Origin: Mesorhizobium sp. CA8
GTDB lineage: Bacteria; Pseudomonadota; Alphaproteobacteria; Rhizobiales; Rhizobiaceae
NCBI RefSeq assembly: GCF_020164955.1
Contig: NZ_JAIUHG010000030.1
Coordinates: 1 to 64,000 of the forward strand
Reading direction: 5' to 3'
DNA: 64,000 bases
Shown here: positions 35,558 to 44,106 of the stretch, piece by piece
Layout: every line of letters begins with the position of its first letter
Position numbering within the stretch: position 1 is the stretch's first letter
The notes under the pieces: model-generated
The model's database searches: none
Told to the model about the DNA's origin: nothing
Seen by the model: only the letters and a program-made list of their open reading frames with translations
Program-made: the position numbers and the translations under genes

Positions 35558-35582
35558 GGAACGTAAGGCAGTTCCTTCCGTT
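35558..35582 (+). promoter_or_regulatory. EcfG-type general stress promoter
   Basis: GGAAC (35558-35562), 16 bases, then CGTT (35579-35582): an exact match to the alphaproteobacterial EcfG consensus GGAAC-N16-cGTT, 57 bases before the PRC-barrel start. PRC-barrel genes are known members of the general stress regulon in rhizobia, which supports the call. Confidence 0.65.
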
Positions 35583-35639
35583 GGATGAATTGCGTTGGCA
35601 GCTGCCGACGTCAATCGACCAGGCCAGGAGCCTTTCACA

Positions 35640-36482
35640 ATGGTCCGCAAGATACTAGCTACGGCCGCGACGGCAGCTCTCATGTCGACGGCGCTCTGCA
35701 CGGCGGGTGCTCACGCCGCAAATACCAGCAACCCCGCTACCCAGGCGGAGGCTGTTGTCCCGGTCACTGATGGCAAGCTCGTCTCCAAGATCATGGGAGC
35801 CGCGGTTTATGACAGCACCGCCGACGACGCGACGAAGATTGGCGATGTCAATGACATCGTCCTGGACAAGGACGGGAACGCCAAACTCGTCGTTATCGGC
35901 GTCGGCGGATTCCTCGGCGTGGGGGAAAAGAACGTGGCCTATGATTTCAGCAAGCTTGAATGGGTCAACAAGAAGGGCGATCGCTGGTTAGTCGCAAAGA
36001 CGACGAAGGATGAGCTCAAAGCTCAACCAAACTTCGATACGAAGGCTTATGATAACGCGGCAGCACCCACGGCGCAGACGACTAACAGCCAAGCGGCTAA
36101 TGGTAAAACCGATGCGATCTCGACAGCCTCGATCGACAAGTCGTCCCTGACCGAAATGCCGTCAGATAAAATCAGCGCGGCAAATCTGATCGGCACCAAC
36201 GTCTATGGCGCAGATGATGCGAAGGTCGGTGAGATCGGCGACGTCATCCTGACTGGCGACAAGAAAGTCGACGCGATAATCGTTGATGCAGGCGGCTTCC
36301 TCGGCATCGGCGAAAAGAAGGTCGCCGTCGGTATGGAGAACCTCAAGTTCATGACCGACAAGAACGGTAGCGGTTACCTCTATACGAACTTCACCAAGGA
36401 CCAGTTGGAGGCGCAGACTGCCTACGACAAGGCCACTTACGCACAAAATCGGGACAAGCAGCGCATCATCGTCAACAAGTAA
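35640..36482 (+). CDS. Secreted protein with two PRC-barrel domains
   Basis: A 280-residue protein with a signal peptide (ATAATAALMSTALCTAGAHA) and two PRC-barrel repeats. The first is near residues 37-115 (IMGAAVYDSTADDATKIGDV; VGGFLGVGEKNVAYDF) and the second near 180-260 (LIGTNVYGADDAKVGEIGDV; AGGFLGIGEKKVAVGM). An acidic/Thr-Gln linker lies between. Periplasmic PRC-barrel proteins are stress-induced in rhizobia; molecular function is unknown. Start ATG 35640; an upstream in-frame ATG at 35595 would disturb the signal peptide. A consensus EcfG promoter precedes it. Confidence 0.85.
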   Translation: MVRKILATAATAALMSTALCTAGAHAANTSNPATQAEAVVPVTDGKLVSKIMGAAVYDSTADDATKIGDVNDIVLDKDGNAKLVVIGVGGFLGVGEKNVAYDFSKLEWVNKKGDRWLVAKTTKDELKAQPNFDTKAYDNAAAPTAQTTNSQAANGKTDAISTASIDKSSLTEMPSDKISAANLIGTNVYGADDAKVGEIGDVILTGDKKVDAIIVDAGGFLGIGEKKVAVGMENLKFMTDKNGSGYLYTNFTKDQLEAQTAYDKATYAQNRDKQRIIVNK

Positions 36483-36547
36483 CACTCATCGCTAAGCGCT
36501 CGCCCGAGTGGCGGCGGGCGCTTCGACTGGAAAACGCAGGAGCGGAC

Positions 36548-37036
36548 TTGAAATTAGCCGACGAGGTCCGTCACAGCTCTGAAGATATCAGCGACCTCGT
36601 CCTGTCTGATGTCGTTTCTGCGCTTCATCGACGAGTTAAGGTCAGCCACGAGTTCGATATTCCCTACATTGCTGGGTACAGCAGGGATGCAACGACGATT
36701 TACATCGACCGACATCTGCCGCGCACCATCAGGTGGAGAGGCAAGGACGTGCGGCTCGAACCATTTCTGGTGTGCCACGAAATTGTTGAAAAAGCTCTCT
36801 TGGACGAGTTGCGGCTTCATTATCTGCACGCCCACCAAATTGCCTCGCGCATCGAAAGAGATGCGGTGAGAGGGGCTGGTCTGACCTGGCGGCACTACCA
36901 AACCGTCATCAAGAGGCACGAGAAAGCGATCGATGAGGAAATGCTTCGGTGTGTGCCAGGGGAGTTAGATCTTACGCCTTACAGGGATCTCAAGGATTAC
37001 CCATTGCTCCGACGGCTGGTCGAAGCATCGCAGTAG
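36548..37036 (+). CDS. Hypothetical protein with HEIVE motif
   Basis: A 162-residue soluble protein. The conserved-looking core is PFLVCHEIVEKALLDEL, then LHYLHAHQIASRIERDAV, and an IYIDRHLP segment earlier. HEIVE followed by several His residues resembles gluzincin-like metal sites, but it is not a canonical HExxH, so protease activity is not claimed. Start is TTG 36548, with GGAG nine bases upstream. It lies 65 bases after the PRC-barrel gene and may share its stress-induced transcript. Confidence 0.6.
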   Translation: MKLADEVRHSSEDISDLVLSDVVSALHRRVKVSHEFDIPYIAGYSRDATTIYIDRHLPRTIRWRGKDVRLEPFLVCHEIVEKALLDELRLHYLHAHQIASRIERDAVRGAGLTWRHYQTVIKRHEKAIDEEMLRCVPGELDLTPYRDLKDYPLLRRLVEASQ

Positions 37037-37111
37037 CTCGTTGCGGGATGCTCCAAGGCACAGAGACAGCGGGAAATTAAGGCAGGCACACGGTCAAATT
37101 TTCTCGCCAAT

Positions 37112-37136
37112 GGAACTTCCCGACCCACCGCTGGTT
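37112..37136 (+). promoter_or_regulatory. Possible EcfG-type promoter
   Basis: GGAAC (37112-37116), 17 bases, then GTT (37134-37136), 78 bases before the next start codon. The base before GTT is G instead of the preferred C. Confidence 0.45.
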
Positions 37137-37214
37137 CGCATGCGTAGGGACGACCGAGGCCCATTCCGACCTGTGCATTCTGCAGGCAGAGCGCCTCGCC
37201 AACAGGAGACTGCC

Positions 37215-37679
37215 ATGAAACATCAGACACTTGAAGAACTGCACGAGGTCGCGGAAGTCGAAGTGTCCTTTCCGGCTATGACGCGAGGGCAGCGTTTGGA
37301 ACATTGGGCCATGCTGCTCGAGCGAAATCCCGAGCGGTGCCTCGCCGCCTTCCCCGGGACGGAATACATGACCCTGGACGTGCGTGACAAGGCGCGGTCC
37401 CTGGACTCCGCGCTCAGCGTTGCTTTCGCTGATCCAATATTGCGCGCGCAAGGATTGAAGAATGATACCTATGGCGAAGCGAAACGCTTCTTCGAGCTTA
37501 CGGATTGGCAGTTGCACGCTGTCGTCTGCCATTGCCATGTCGGCGCGACCATGAAAGCCGGATGGGCTGCCGTCCAAATTCGGTCTGCCATCGGCATGGA
37601 AGGGAAGCTTTTCAGCAGACTACGTGAAGCGATTGCTCATTGGCCGGTATTTCGCATTTTGAGCCATGCGAGGGAGTAG
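37215..37679 (+). CDS. Conserved hypothetical protein
   Basis: A 154-residue soluble protein starting at ATG 37215 (AGGAG nine bases upstream). Readable segments are FPAMTRGQRLEHWAMLLER, RCLAAFPGTEYM and FELTDWQLHAVVCHCHVGA, the last with two Cys and two His that could bind metal. No family name is known to me. It has a possible stress promoter in front and a strong intrinsic terminator 80 bases behind, so it is probably a single-gene unit. Confidence 0.6.
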   Translation: MKHQTLEELHEVAEVEVSFPAMTRGQRLEHWAMLLERNPERCLAAFPGTEYMTLDVRDKARSLDSALSVAFADPILRAQGLKNDTYGEAKRFFELTDWQLHAVVCHCHVGATMKAGWAAVQIRSAIGMEGKLFSRLREAIAHWPVFRILSHARE

Positions 37680-37757
37680 CGTCGCCTCGGGAAGCTGAAA
37701 AGGCAGCGAGCGAAAGGTCCAAGCAGATGCGTCTGGGCCGAAGACCGGTAATTATGA

Positions 37758-37789
37758 GAATACGGGCGAGCGTCGCCCGTATTCTTTTT
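37758..37789 (+). terminator. Strong rho-independent terminator
   Basis: GAATACGGGCGA (37758-37769), a three-base loop, the exact complement (37773-37784), then TTTTT. A 12-bp stem followed by a T-run is a textbook intrinsic terminator for the gene ending at 37679. Confidence 0.92.
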
Positions 37790-37859
37790 GCCTCGTCCGG
37801 GTGGCCGCGATCACTCTCTCAAGCAATCCTCTCAGATCCGCAGCATAGCGGTGACACTA

Positions 37860-38181
37860 TGTACCTCGTCGAAATTCTGTTGCCCCCGTTCCGACAACCA
37901 AGGGCAAACCTTTCCCGGAAGGGATTTCGACCGTCCGAAAGAAGAACTTGCGGCTCGCTTCGGAGTGACCGCCTAATCTCCAGGTGCCTGCGGTGGGTCT
38001 TTGGAAGGCCGGCGAAGAAACAGACCGGGATGACATCGTCGTGTTCGAGATAATGACGCCAATGGTGGACGTTTCAGATTGGCAGCGCCGACGAAGCGAT
38101 TTGGAGCGCCGCTTACGCCAGGTAAAATCGTGTCCGCTACTCGCAAACAACGCTTCCTTGAAGCTGCTGGATACTTTCTAG
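37860..38181 (+). pseudogene. Frameshifted small rhizobial protein
   Basis: Three frames in order give MYLVEILLPP, then FDNQGQTFPGRDFDRPKEEL with AARFGVTA, then LQVPAVGLWKAGEETDRDDI with VVFEIMTPMVDVSDWQRRR. This matches the plan of a roughly 110-residue rhizobial protein family (start xxLVQILLPLYDN, then GLWK, DRDDIVxFEVM). At least two indels break it, near 37893 and 37975. Function of the family is unknown to me. Confidence 0.6.
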
Positions 38182-38474
38182 TCGAAAATAATCCGAGCAG
38201 TGCCCCTTTTGGCGATCAACGCTCTCCGAGCTTCCTGAATCCGTTCAGCCTGCAGTTTGGTATAGGGGCCCATCGGCCGCGTCTTTTCATTCCCGCGACG
38301 GACCTGACAGTACCAGCGCCCCCTGTCCGAAAAGATTTCAACCGAGGTCGGCATCTCATGGGACTCTTCGCCTGCAACCTCCTTGGCGAACTTGACGATC
38401 TTTGAATTACGCCGAATGGGCGCAACGACGCGCGAATCCGTGGCGACCTGAAATTCCTGTTGCAATCCGGACAT
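38178..38474 (-). CDS. Hypothetical protein
   Basis: A 98-residue product from ATG 38474 with AAAGGAG nine bases upstream. It contains SVEIFSDRGRWYCQVRRGNE and KLQAERIQEARRALIAKRG, a strand-rich then helical layout that could be a small nucleic-acid-binding unit; this is speculation. No family recognised. It is convergent with the preceding pseudogene, overlapping its end by four bases. Confidence 0.45.
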   Translation of the reverse strand: MSGLQQEFQVATDSRVVAPIRRNSKIVKFAKEVAGEESHEMPTSVEIFSDRGRWYCQVRRGNEKTRPMGPYTKLQAERIQEARRALIAKRGTARIIFD

Positions 38475-38669
38475 AACTCAAACTCCTTTCCGTCACGACG
38501 ACCTACCTGCTTGGCGACGACCCGTTGCGCTCTTGCCGGTGCTCGAGAGGGCTTCCTAGTTCCGCCTCCGTCTCCAGACCGGAGTTGCGCAGCTCTTATC
38601 CGGCAGTTTCCCGCCATCGGTGGATTCATGCAAACGAATTTCATCCGAAATTGCGTGCAATTTTTATGT

Positions 38670-38900
38670 GATCAGCGACCCAATGCGGGCGCTCGCAGGA
38701 TTGCTTGCCCTGTCCTACGCCAATCGCGAGAAGGACCAGCGGACCTTGTTCTTATAAAGCAGTTCGGGAGCGGCGAGACGCCGGCGGCCGTTGCCGAAGC
38801 CACAGGCGTTTGCCCGCGAACTGTTCGAAATGGCTCGAGCCATATCGGCGGAGAGCCGGCCTCTGCCAGCGACTTGTCAGCTGTCTTCCGCGCCGGTTGG
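38670..38900 (+). mobile_element. IS481-type transposase N-terminal remnant
   Basis: One frame gives VLIKQFGSGETPAAVAEATG and VCPRTVR, the helix-turn-helix of IS481-family transposases; a second frame continues KWLEPYRRR and GLCQRL in the expected order. The DDE catalytic domain is absent and no terminal inverted repeats are evident, so only a fragment of the element is left. Confidence 0.55.
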
Positions 38901-38902
38901 GC

Positions 38903-40213
38903 TCAAGAAGAGAGCCAGCCCTTGGTGAAACCAGCCCGGCGTAGTCCGCGCACTACATGTGGGCAGTTGCGCATCAGCTGCCAGAGAAAGTCGGATCGGT
39001 AGTTCTCGATCATTAGCACGATAGGGCCCTGGTTCAGTCCGAGATGATCGGACGCAACCCAACCGGCGATATGACCGCTATCTGATTTGAGCGTTGGGTT
39101 GAAGCTCGCTTTGAAACCGTAGGAATTGTCAAGATTGAGATCGATCTCATCAAAGTGGCGCAAGGCTGGCAGGACGACCTCCGGAGCGAACGGCAGCGAT
39201 GCCGCCGTCGCCCAGGGCGACAGCGTGCCGTCATCGGGTCCGAACGGCACGCCCCGAGCCCTGTAGCCGTAGAACCGCCGCTCGACGCCGTCGATCCGGC
39301 ACGTCCGCCAGCCCGGGCCGTCGCTGGCGCTCACGCCCCAACTCGTCTCGTCATATCCGACGAACTCGAGTGGATTGCGGATGGCATATTCTCGCTGGAC
39401 ATAGGTGGCACGGCGGCTGTTCTCGAAGTAGTCGCAATCGTGTTCACGCATGAAGGAGTCCCGGATGCCACGGAAATCAAGCCAGACATGTGCAAGCTGG
39501 TGAATGAAGAGCGGCCCGGCGTAGACGAATTCCTGGCCGTAGATCTTCTTCCACCGATAAGACTGGAGCCATGCCGCGTAGCTTTCGGGCGGCAGAGCGT
39601 GGGTGGGCGAACCGAGTCCGAGCACATACAGGATCAGGGCTTCGTCATAGCCTTCCCAGCGGTAGCCAATGAATCCGTTTTCCGGCGTCCAGCCATGGGT
39701 GACGGTGGCGCCGCTGTTGCGCGCCCAATCCCAGTCCACCCGCTCGTAAAGCGCCTCGGAAAGCGTGCGGATCTCCTTCTCCTCCTCGCTGTCTTCCTGG
39801 AAAAAGGCGCCGGCCGTCAGAACGCCTGCGATCAGGAGCGCACTGTCTATCGTGGACAGTTCGCATTGCCAGACGCGCCGGCCCGTCTCCATGTCCAGGA
39901 AATGGTAGTAAAATCCCTTGTAGCCGGTTGCGTCCGGTTGGGCGCTTTGGGCGCTGTTGCGCAAGAAGCGCAAAGTGGCGAGCGTTCTTGCGCAAGCGCG
40001 CTGGCGCGTCATGAAGCCTCGGGCCACGCCGACCGGATAGGACGAGAGAGCCAGTCCGACAGCCGCGATGCTGGCGGGCGAACCCTTTCTGGTCCGATCG
40101 GCTATGAGACCGTTGGCCTCGTTGGCCTCATAAAGAAAGTAGTCGAACGTCCTGGTCTGGAGAGCCGCCAAAAACTCATCGCCGGGCGCGACCTGTTTGG
40201 GCTTGTTCTGCAT
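38903..40213 (-). CDS. GH144-like glucoamylase-family protein (endo-beta-1,2-glucanase type)
   Basis: A 436-residue (alpha/alpha)6-barrel protein of the bacterial glucoamylase-like family (Pfam glycoamylase), which includes GH144 endo-beta-1,2-glucanases. Signature pieces are TFDYFLYEANEANGLIADRT, SIAAVGLALSSYPVGVARG, GFIGYRWEGYDEALILYVLG and the C-terminal SDHLGLNQGPIVLMIENYRS. No signal peptide is visible, so it may act in the cytoplasm. It is the last gene of a tightly packed minus-strand set, starting one base after the VOC gene. Activity on beta-1,2-glucans or related glycans is inferred from the family. Confidence 0.85.
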   Translation of the reverse strand: MQNKPKQVAPGDEFLAALQTRTFDYFLYEANEANGLIADRTRKGSPASIAAVGLALSSYPVGVARGFMTRQRACARTLATLRFLRNSAQSAQPDATGYKGFYYHFLDMETGRRVWQCELSTIDSALLIAGVLTAGAFFQEDSEEEKEIRTLSEALYERVDWDWARNSGATVTHGWTPENGFIGYRWEGYDEALILYVLGLGSPTHALPPESYAAWLQSYRWKKIYGQEFVYAGPLFIHQLAHVWLDFRGIRDSFMREHDCDYFENSRRATYVQREYAIRNPLEFVGYDETSWGVSASDGPGWRTCRIDGVERRFYGYRARGVPFGPDDGTLSPWATAASLPFAPEVVLPALRHFDEIDLNLDNSYGFKASFNPTLKSDSGHIAGWVASDHLGLNQGPIVLMIENYRSDFLWQLMRNCPHVVRGLRRAGFTKGWLSS

Positions 40214-41266
40214 TCAAGGCCGCTCCATAAAAACTCCGGCGTCGCGCGTTCGCTTCGCCGACCCGACAATGGGACGGAGAACGATGTCAGGGCGAGCGGA
40301 CTTCACCGCTCGCGCCTGCCTTATTGGCGATGTCGGTTCCAGGCCCCTGCTCCGCTCCGCATCCCCTGAGGCCGCCCAGCGCGGCGACGCTCGCGAAACG
40401 AGCAGAAAGGCGTGACCGTCCGGATCGCGCACGAGGCGCTCGCCATCGTTGCGGGCTTGAACCGGGGCAAGCTCGAAGACCAGTCGGGTGCAGGCGATGT
40501 CGTTGTTTCGCGGCGCGGGAATGACGTACTCGTCGCGGCCACGCTTGTTTCGGTAACACAGCAGTTCGAGATGCGGCGTACCGTAGGACGGGGCCAGCGC
40601 GGTGACGTCAACCTCGGCGCCATCGACATCGTCCAGCATCTCCTGGACGACGCCGTGGTTGAGGGAATGCGCCGACGCGGAAAGGCCAAGGCCTTCGTAG
40701 AAGGCAACGCTCCGGCCAGTGTCGGAAACGCTGATCGCCGAATGGTCGATGCCAAGACAGGGCTCGCCGGACGGCGGCTTAGACCAGCGGGGATCGCCAC
40801 CTTTGGGGAACGCGAGCAGTTCGAGGGGATGCCCCTCCGGATCGCGGAACTTGAACGCGGTGACGCCGCCGGAAGAGGCCGGCAGATGCTGCGGCCCGCC
40901 CACAGAGATGGGCTTCCAGCCCGCCACGCTAGAAAGCCGCTCGAAAGCTCCTTCCATGTCCAAGGTTACAATCGCGAAATGCTGGAAGAAAAGATCGGTT
41001 GAGGATGCCTGTCGCGGATAGGGGCTGCCCGATACGTCAAACTGCAGGAGTTCCAGAGTTTCCCGTCCCAGCCGGAGGGTGATGCGATCGGCGCCACCGG
41101 AGACGCCCATCAGGCGCTCGAATGCTTCGCCAGCCAGCCGGTCCACCGCGGTCCGGCGGCAACCGAAAGCGGCCTCGTAGAATCGGGATGCGCTTTCGGC
41201 GTCGGCCGTGGTGAGGCTGAAGCGGATGAGCCTTTCGACGCGCAAAGTTGCGGCATTCATGGCCAT
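40214..41266 (-). CDS. Two-domain VOC (glyoxalase/dioxygenase fold) protein
   Basis: A 350-residue protein with two vicinal-oxygen-chelate domains: residues about 8-155 (LIRFSLTTADAESASRFYEA; FKFRDPEGHPLELL) and about 170-300 (LGIDHSAISVSDTGRSVAFY; LVRDPDGHAFLL). Metal-ligand-like His/Glu positions are present in both. The Arg-rich C-terminal tail (about 50 residues) looks unstructured. The start at ATG 41266 overlaps the upstream SMP-30 gene by ten bases. The substrate is unknown; in this setting it may handle an oxidised sugar derivative. Confidence 0.82.
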   Translation of the reverse strand: MAMNAATLRVERLIRFSLTTADAESASRFYEAAFGCRRTAVDRLAGEAFERLMGVSGGADRITLRLGRETLELLQFDVSGSPYPRQASSTDLFFQHFAIVTLDMEGAFERLSSVAGWKPISVGGPQHLPASSGGVTAFKFRDPEGHPLELLAFPKGGDPRWSKPPSGEPCLGIDHSAISVSDTGRSVAFYEGLGLSASAHSLNHGVVQEMLDDVDGAEVDVTALAPSYGTPHLELLCYRNKRGRDEYVIPAPRNNDIACTRLVFELAPVQARNDGERLVRDPDGHAFLLVSRASPRWAASGDAERSRGLEPTSPIRQARAVKSARPDIVLRPIVGSAKRTRDAGVFMERP

Positions 41267-42159
41267 GTCGCCCCCCGGCGATTGAGGAAGACTGCATAGA
41301 GCGTATGCGAGCCGCCGATGAACAGTCGGTTGCGAGCGAAGCCGCCGAACGTCAGGTTGGACACGCGATGCGGAACGAGGATCTTGCCGAGCAGTTCGCC
41401 GTCGGGCGCAATGCAGTGCACGCCGTCCGCCGCGCTCGACCAGATGTTGCCGTCCTCGTCCACGCACAGCCCATCGGCATAGCCCGGCTCGATCTTATGA
41501 AAGACTTCGCCTCCAAATAGCCTGTCGCCCGCTGCAACGTCGAAGACCCTGATATATTGCCGGGGGGCGTCGGTGGTTTGGTCGCCTGTTTCCGATACGT
41601 ATAGACGGGTTTCGTCCGGCGAAAACGCCAGGCCGTTCGGCCCGTCGAAGTCGCCTGCGGCGATCGCAATGTGCCCGCTTTGCGGGTCGAACCGATAAAG
41701 TGCGGGTGGCTGCTCGGAAAGCTGTCGGCCGCCTTCATAGTCGTTCTGAATGCCATAGAGAGGGTCGGTGAACCAGATCGAGCCGTTGGATTTTACGACG
41801 ACGTCGTTGGGCGCGTTGAGAGGCTTGCCCTCGTGCCGGTCGACGAGCCGTGTCAGCGATCCGTCCCATTCTGTCCGGAATAGGCAGCGCTCGCGATGCG
41901 AGCAGGAAATCAACCGCCCCTGCCTGTCGCGCGCTTGCCCGTTGGCGTATCCCGACGGCGAGCGATAGACGGATATGCCGGCATCCTCGATCCAGCGCAT
42001 GGTTCGGTCGCGCGGAAGATCCTGGAACAACAGGCAATTCGCGTCGCCCATCCAGACCGGTCCCTCGATCCAGCGAAAGCCGCCGGCAAGTTCTTCGAGC
42101 GGAGCGTTCTCCAGGATATAGTGGGCAAACCGTCGATCGACGATCTCGAAGTCGTTCAT
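41257..42159 (-). CDS. SMP-30/gluconolactonase family protein
   Basis: A 300-residue six-bladed beta-propeller lactonase. Motifs include GFRWIEGPVWMGDANCLLF (metal-site Glu), YANGQARDRQGRLISC, KPLNAPNDVVVKSNGSIWF (metal-site Asn) and DGPNGLAFSPDETRLYVSE. Such enzymes open sugar lactones with a divalent metal. The ATG at 42159 is four bases from the upstream cupin stop. In this cluster it could hydrolyse the lactone made by the GMC or SDR oxidoreductase; that link is inference. Confidence 0.9.
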   Translation of the reverse strand: MNDFEIVDRRFAHYILENAPLEELAGGFRWIEGPVWMGDANCLLFQDLPRDRTMRWIEDAGISVYRSPSGYANGQARDRQGRLISCSHRERCLFRTEWDGSLTRLVDRHEGKPLNAPNDVVVKSNGSIWFTDPLYGIQNDYEGGRQLSEQPPALYRFDPQSGHIAIAAGDFDGPNGLAFSPDETRLYVSETGDQTTDAPRQYIRVFDVAAGDRLFGGEVFHKIEPGYADGLCVDEDGNIWSSAADGVHCIAPDGELLGKILVPHRVSNLTFGGFARNRLFIGGSHTLYAVFLNRRGATWP

Positions 42160-42163
42160 CTGT

Positions 42164-42607
42164 CTACCTGAATTCGCAAGCCAGTGACTGCGTGGGGGCA
42201 TCCTCCAGTTGGATCACGATCAACGCGGCCGGCTCATCGCCCACCGTGCCGGAGCGGTGGCCCCGCTTGCCGTCCGTCTGTCGGCAATTCTGATCGCCGC
42301 CGAAGGACAGCTCGCCCGGCCCCATCTCGACGCGCGCTCCGTCCATGGATTCCACGAACCAGCGTCCCGAGAGCGGGACGATCCATTGTGGCTTCGGGTT
42401 TTCGTGCCATGTACCTATCCAGCCGACGGGCAGAACCGTGAGGAGCACCGTCATGCGCCCGCTCGCGCGCCAGCCTTGCCATTGGGGCTCGGCGGGCGGC
42501 TTGATCGATTCCAGGTCGAATTCCGTCATCGCGCAACGACTCTGGTGGCTGATCCCGTCAGCATCCGTCCACAGATGCCAGTAGGGGACTGCCGGCGCGG
42601 TGCTCAC
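42164..42607 (-). CDS. Cupin-like protein
   Basis: A 147-residue beta-barrel protein from GTG 42607, which overlaps the DoxX stop (GTGA). GTWHENPKPQWIVPLSGRWFVE and MGPGELSFGGDQN form a cupin-like pair of motifs, with RGHRSGTVGDEPAALIVIQLED at the end. Relatives are often annotated as cupin proteins near oxidoreductases. Role unknown; it could bind or epimerise a sugar intermediate. Confidence 0.7.
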   Translation of the reverse strand: MSTAPAVPYWHLWTDADGISHQSRCAMTEFDLESIKPPAEPQWQGWRASGRMTVLLTVLPVGWIGTWHENPKPQWIVPLSGRWFVESMDGARVEMGPGELSFGGDQNCRQTDGKRGHRSGTVGDEPAALIVIQLEDAPTQSLACEFR

Positions 42608-43077
42608 TGCAGGTCCCCCTGAACTGTCCGGTAGGGGTGGGAGGACGCCAGCGGGTGGCGCAAGAAACGCTCGACCCCGGCCGCCCCGGATCCGAAGGTG
42701 AGAAGAAGAAAGCCGCCGGCAAGGGCGAGGTTCTTGAGAAAATCCCAAAAGACTTCCCTGCCTCTGCTCTTGCCTTTGAGCCTGAAGTCGGGCCGATTCC
42801 AGAACTGCTTCCACAACAGCGCCGTGACGAGGCAATAGCCAGCAAGGATCAAGGCAGCGAGCCGATCGGCAACGCCGCTCAGAATCGCAAGTGACATGAA
42901 CAGCTCGATGCAGAAGCCGCCGATGATCATCACCGTGGCGAGCCAGCGCCTAGAGATCACCTGAGATGCCTGGTCGGTCGCCAGCTTGAAGTTCAACACC
43001 TTGTCGAGCGCACTGAAAGGCAAGAACAACCCGACCAGCAAGCAGCGCGTTGCGAACGCGATCAGGACAGCGGGCAT
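42604..43077 (-). CDS. DoxX family membrane protein
   Basis: A 157-residue membrane protein with four hydrophobic segments, DoxX/DUF-type. Readable pieces are LLVGLFLPFSALDKVLNF near the start and NLALAGGFLLLTFGSG near the end. Proteins of this group act in membrane electron transfer or redox sensing. It is the first gene of the five-gene minus-strand set and diverges from the SDR gene across a 214-base gap that must hold both promoters. Confidence 0.75.
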   Translation of the reverse strand: MPAVLIAFATRCLLVGLFLPFSALDKVLNFKLATDQASQVISRRWLATVMIIGGFCIELFMSLAILSGVADRLAALILAGYCLVTALLWKQFWNRPDFRLKGKSRGREVFWDFLKNLALAGGFLLLTFGSGAAGVERFLRHPLASSHPYRTVQGDLQ

Positions 43078-43291
43078 TGCGATATCCTTCGACACGGGAT
43101 CCGCGCCCGCTGATCGGGCGCGATATTCTCCAACTCTCATACGTTGGAGCGCGAATTTGGTTCGGGAGCCGAGATCACATTCGCGTTCCCGCACCGCCTG
43201 GTGGCGGAAGAAGCCGGAGCTTTTGCCCCTGAACTCCGTTGTACCCGGTGCCGGTTTCGGCCGGCAGACACGTTGTTCCAGTGAGCTTCCA

Positions 43292-44101
43292 ATGTCCGAC
43301 CACAAGCCGTTGGCGCGGCAGAAAGCCATCGTTACCGGGGCTAATTCAGGTATCGGCGAGAGCGTCGCGATCGCGCTCGGCCTGGCCGGCGCCGACGTGG
43401 TGGTGAACTATGTCGAGAACGAGGACGCGGCGAACGGCGTCGTCGACCGAATCCATCAGGCCGGCTGCAAGGCGGTGGCACATCGGGCCGATGTCTCGGC
43501 GCAGGATCAGGTCGAGGACATGTTCGAGCGCGCCGTGCGCGAATTCGGGACCATCGACATCCTCGTCGCCAATGCCGGCCTGCAACGCGATTGCGCGTTC
43601 GCCGAGATGTCATTGGAAAAATGGAACAAAGTTCTTGAGGTCAATCTGACCGGTCAATTCCTCTGCGCCCAGGCCGCCACGCGGGAGTTCCTGCGACGCG
43701 GCGTCGTGCCTTCCGTCTCATGCGCGGCCGGTAAGATCATCTGCATGAGTTCGGTGCACCAGGAAATACCGTGGGCGGGGCATGCGAACTACGCTACCTC
43801 GAAAGGCGGCATCAAGCTGCTGATGGAAAGCATTGCCCAAGAGCTTGCTCCCAAGCGCATCCGGGTCAATGGCATCGCGCCCGGCGCGATACGCACGCCT
43901 ATCAACACCGCCGCCTGGAACACGCCCGAAGCGCTGAAAAACCTGCTGACGCTAATACCTTATGGGCGCATCGGGCTCCCAGAAGACGTCGCACGGGCTG
44001 CGGTCTGGCTGGCGTCCGACGAATCCGACTACGTTGTCGGCACGACACTGTTCGTCGACGGCGGCATGACGCTCTTTCCCGGCTTCGCGACCAATGGCTG
44101 A
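43292..44101 (+). CDS. Short-chain dehydrogenase, glucose-1-dehydrogenase-like
   Basis: A 269-residue classical SDR: cofactor motif TGANSGIGESVAIALG, NAG motif LVANAGLQ, catalytic Ser in ICMSSVHQ, catalytic Tyr-Lys in ANYATSKGG, and the end motif VVGTTLFVDGGMTL. Close relatives oxidise glucose or other sugars with NAD(P). ATG 43292 is chosen because the Rossmann motif then begins at the usual residue 16; the open frame extends further upstream without motifs. It heads the plus-strand half of the sugar cluster, five bases before the GMC gene. Confidence 0.9.
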   Translation: MSDHKPLARQKAIVTGANSGIGESVAIALGLAGADVVVNYVENEDAANGVVDRIHQAGCKAVAHRADVSAQDQVEDMFERAVREFGTIDILVANAGLQRDCAFAEMSLEKWNKVLEVNLTGQFLCAQAATREFLRRGVVPSVSCAAGKIICMSSVHQEIPWAGHANYATSKGGIKLLMESIAQELAPKRIRVNGIAPGAIRTPINTAAWNTPEALKNLLTLIPYGRIGLPEDVARAAVWLASDESDYVVGTTLFVDGGMTLFPGFATNG

Positions 44102-44106
44102 GGGCG

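Noticed and set aside
38644..38902. Possible complete insertion sequence
   Set aside because: Only the N-terminal helix-turn-helix of an IS481 transposase is recognisable, in two frames; no catalytic domain or inverted terminal repeats were found.
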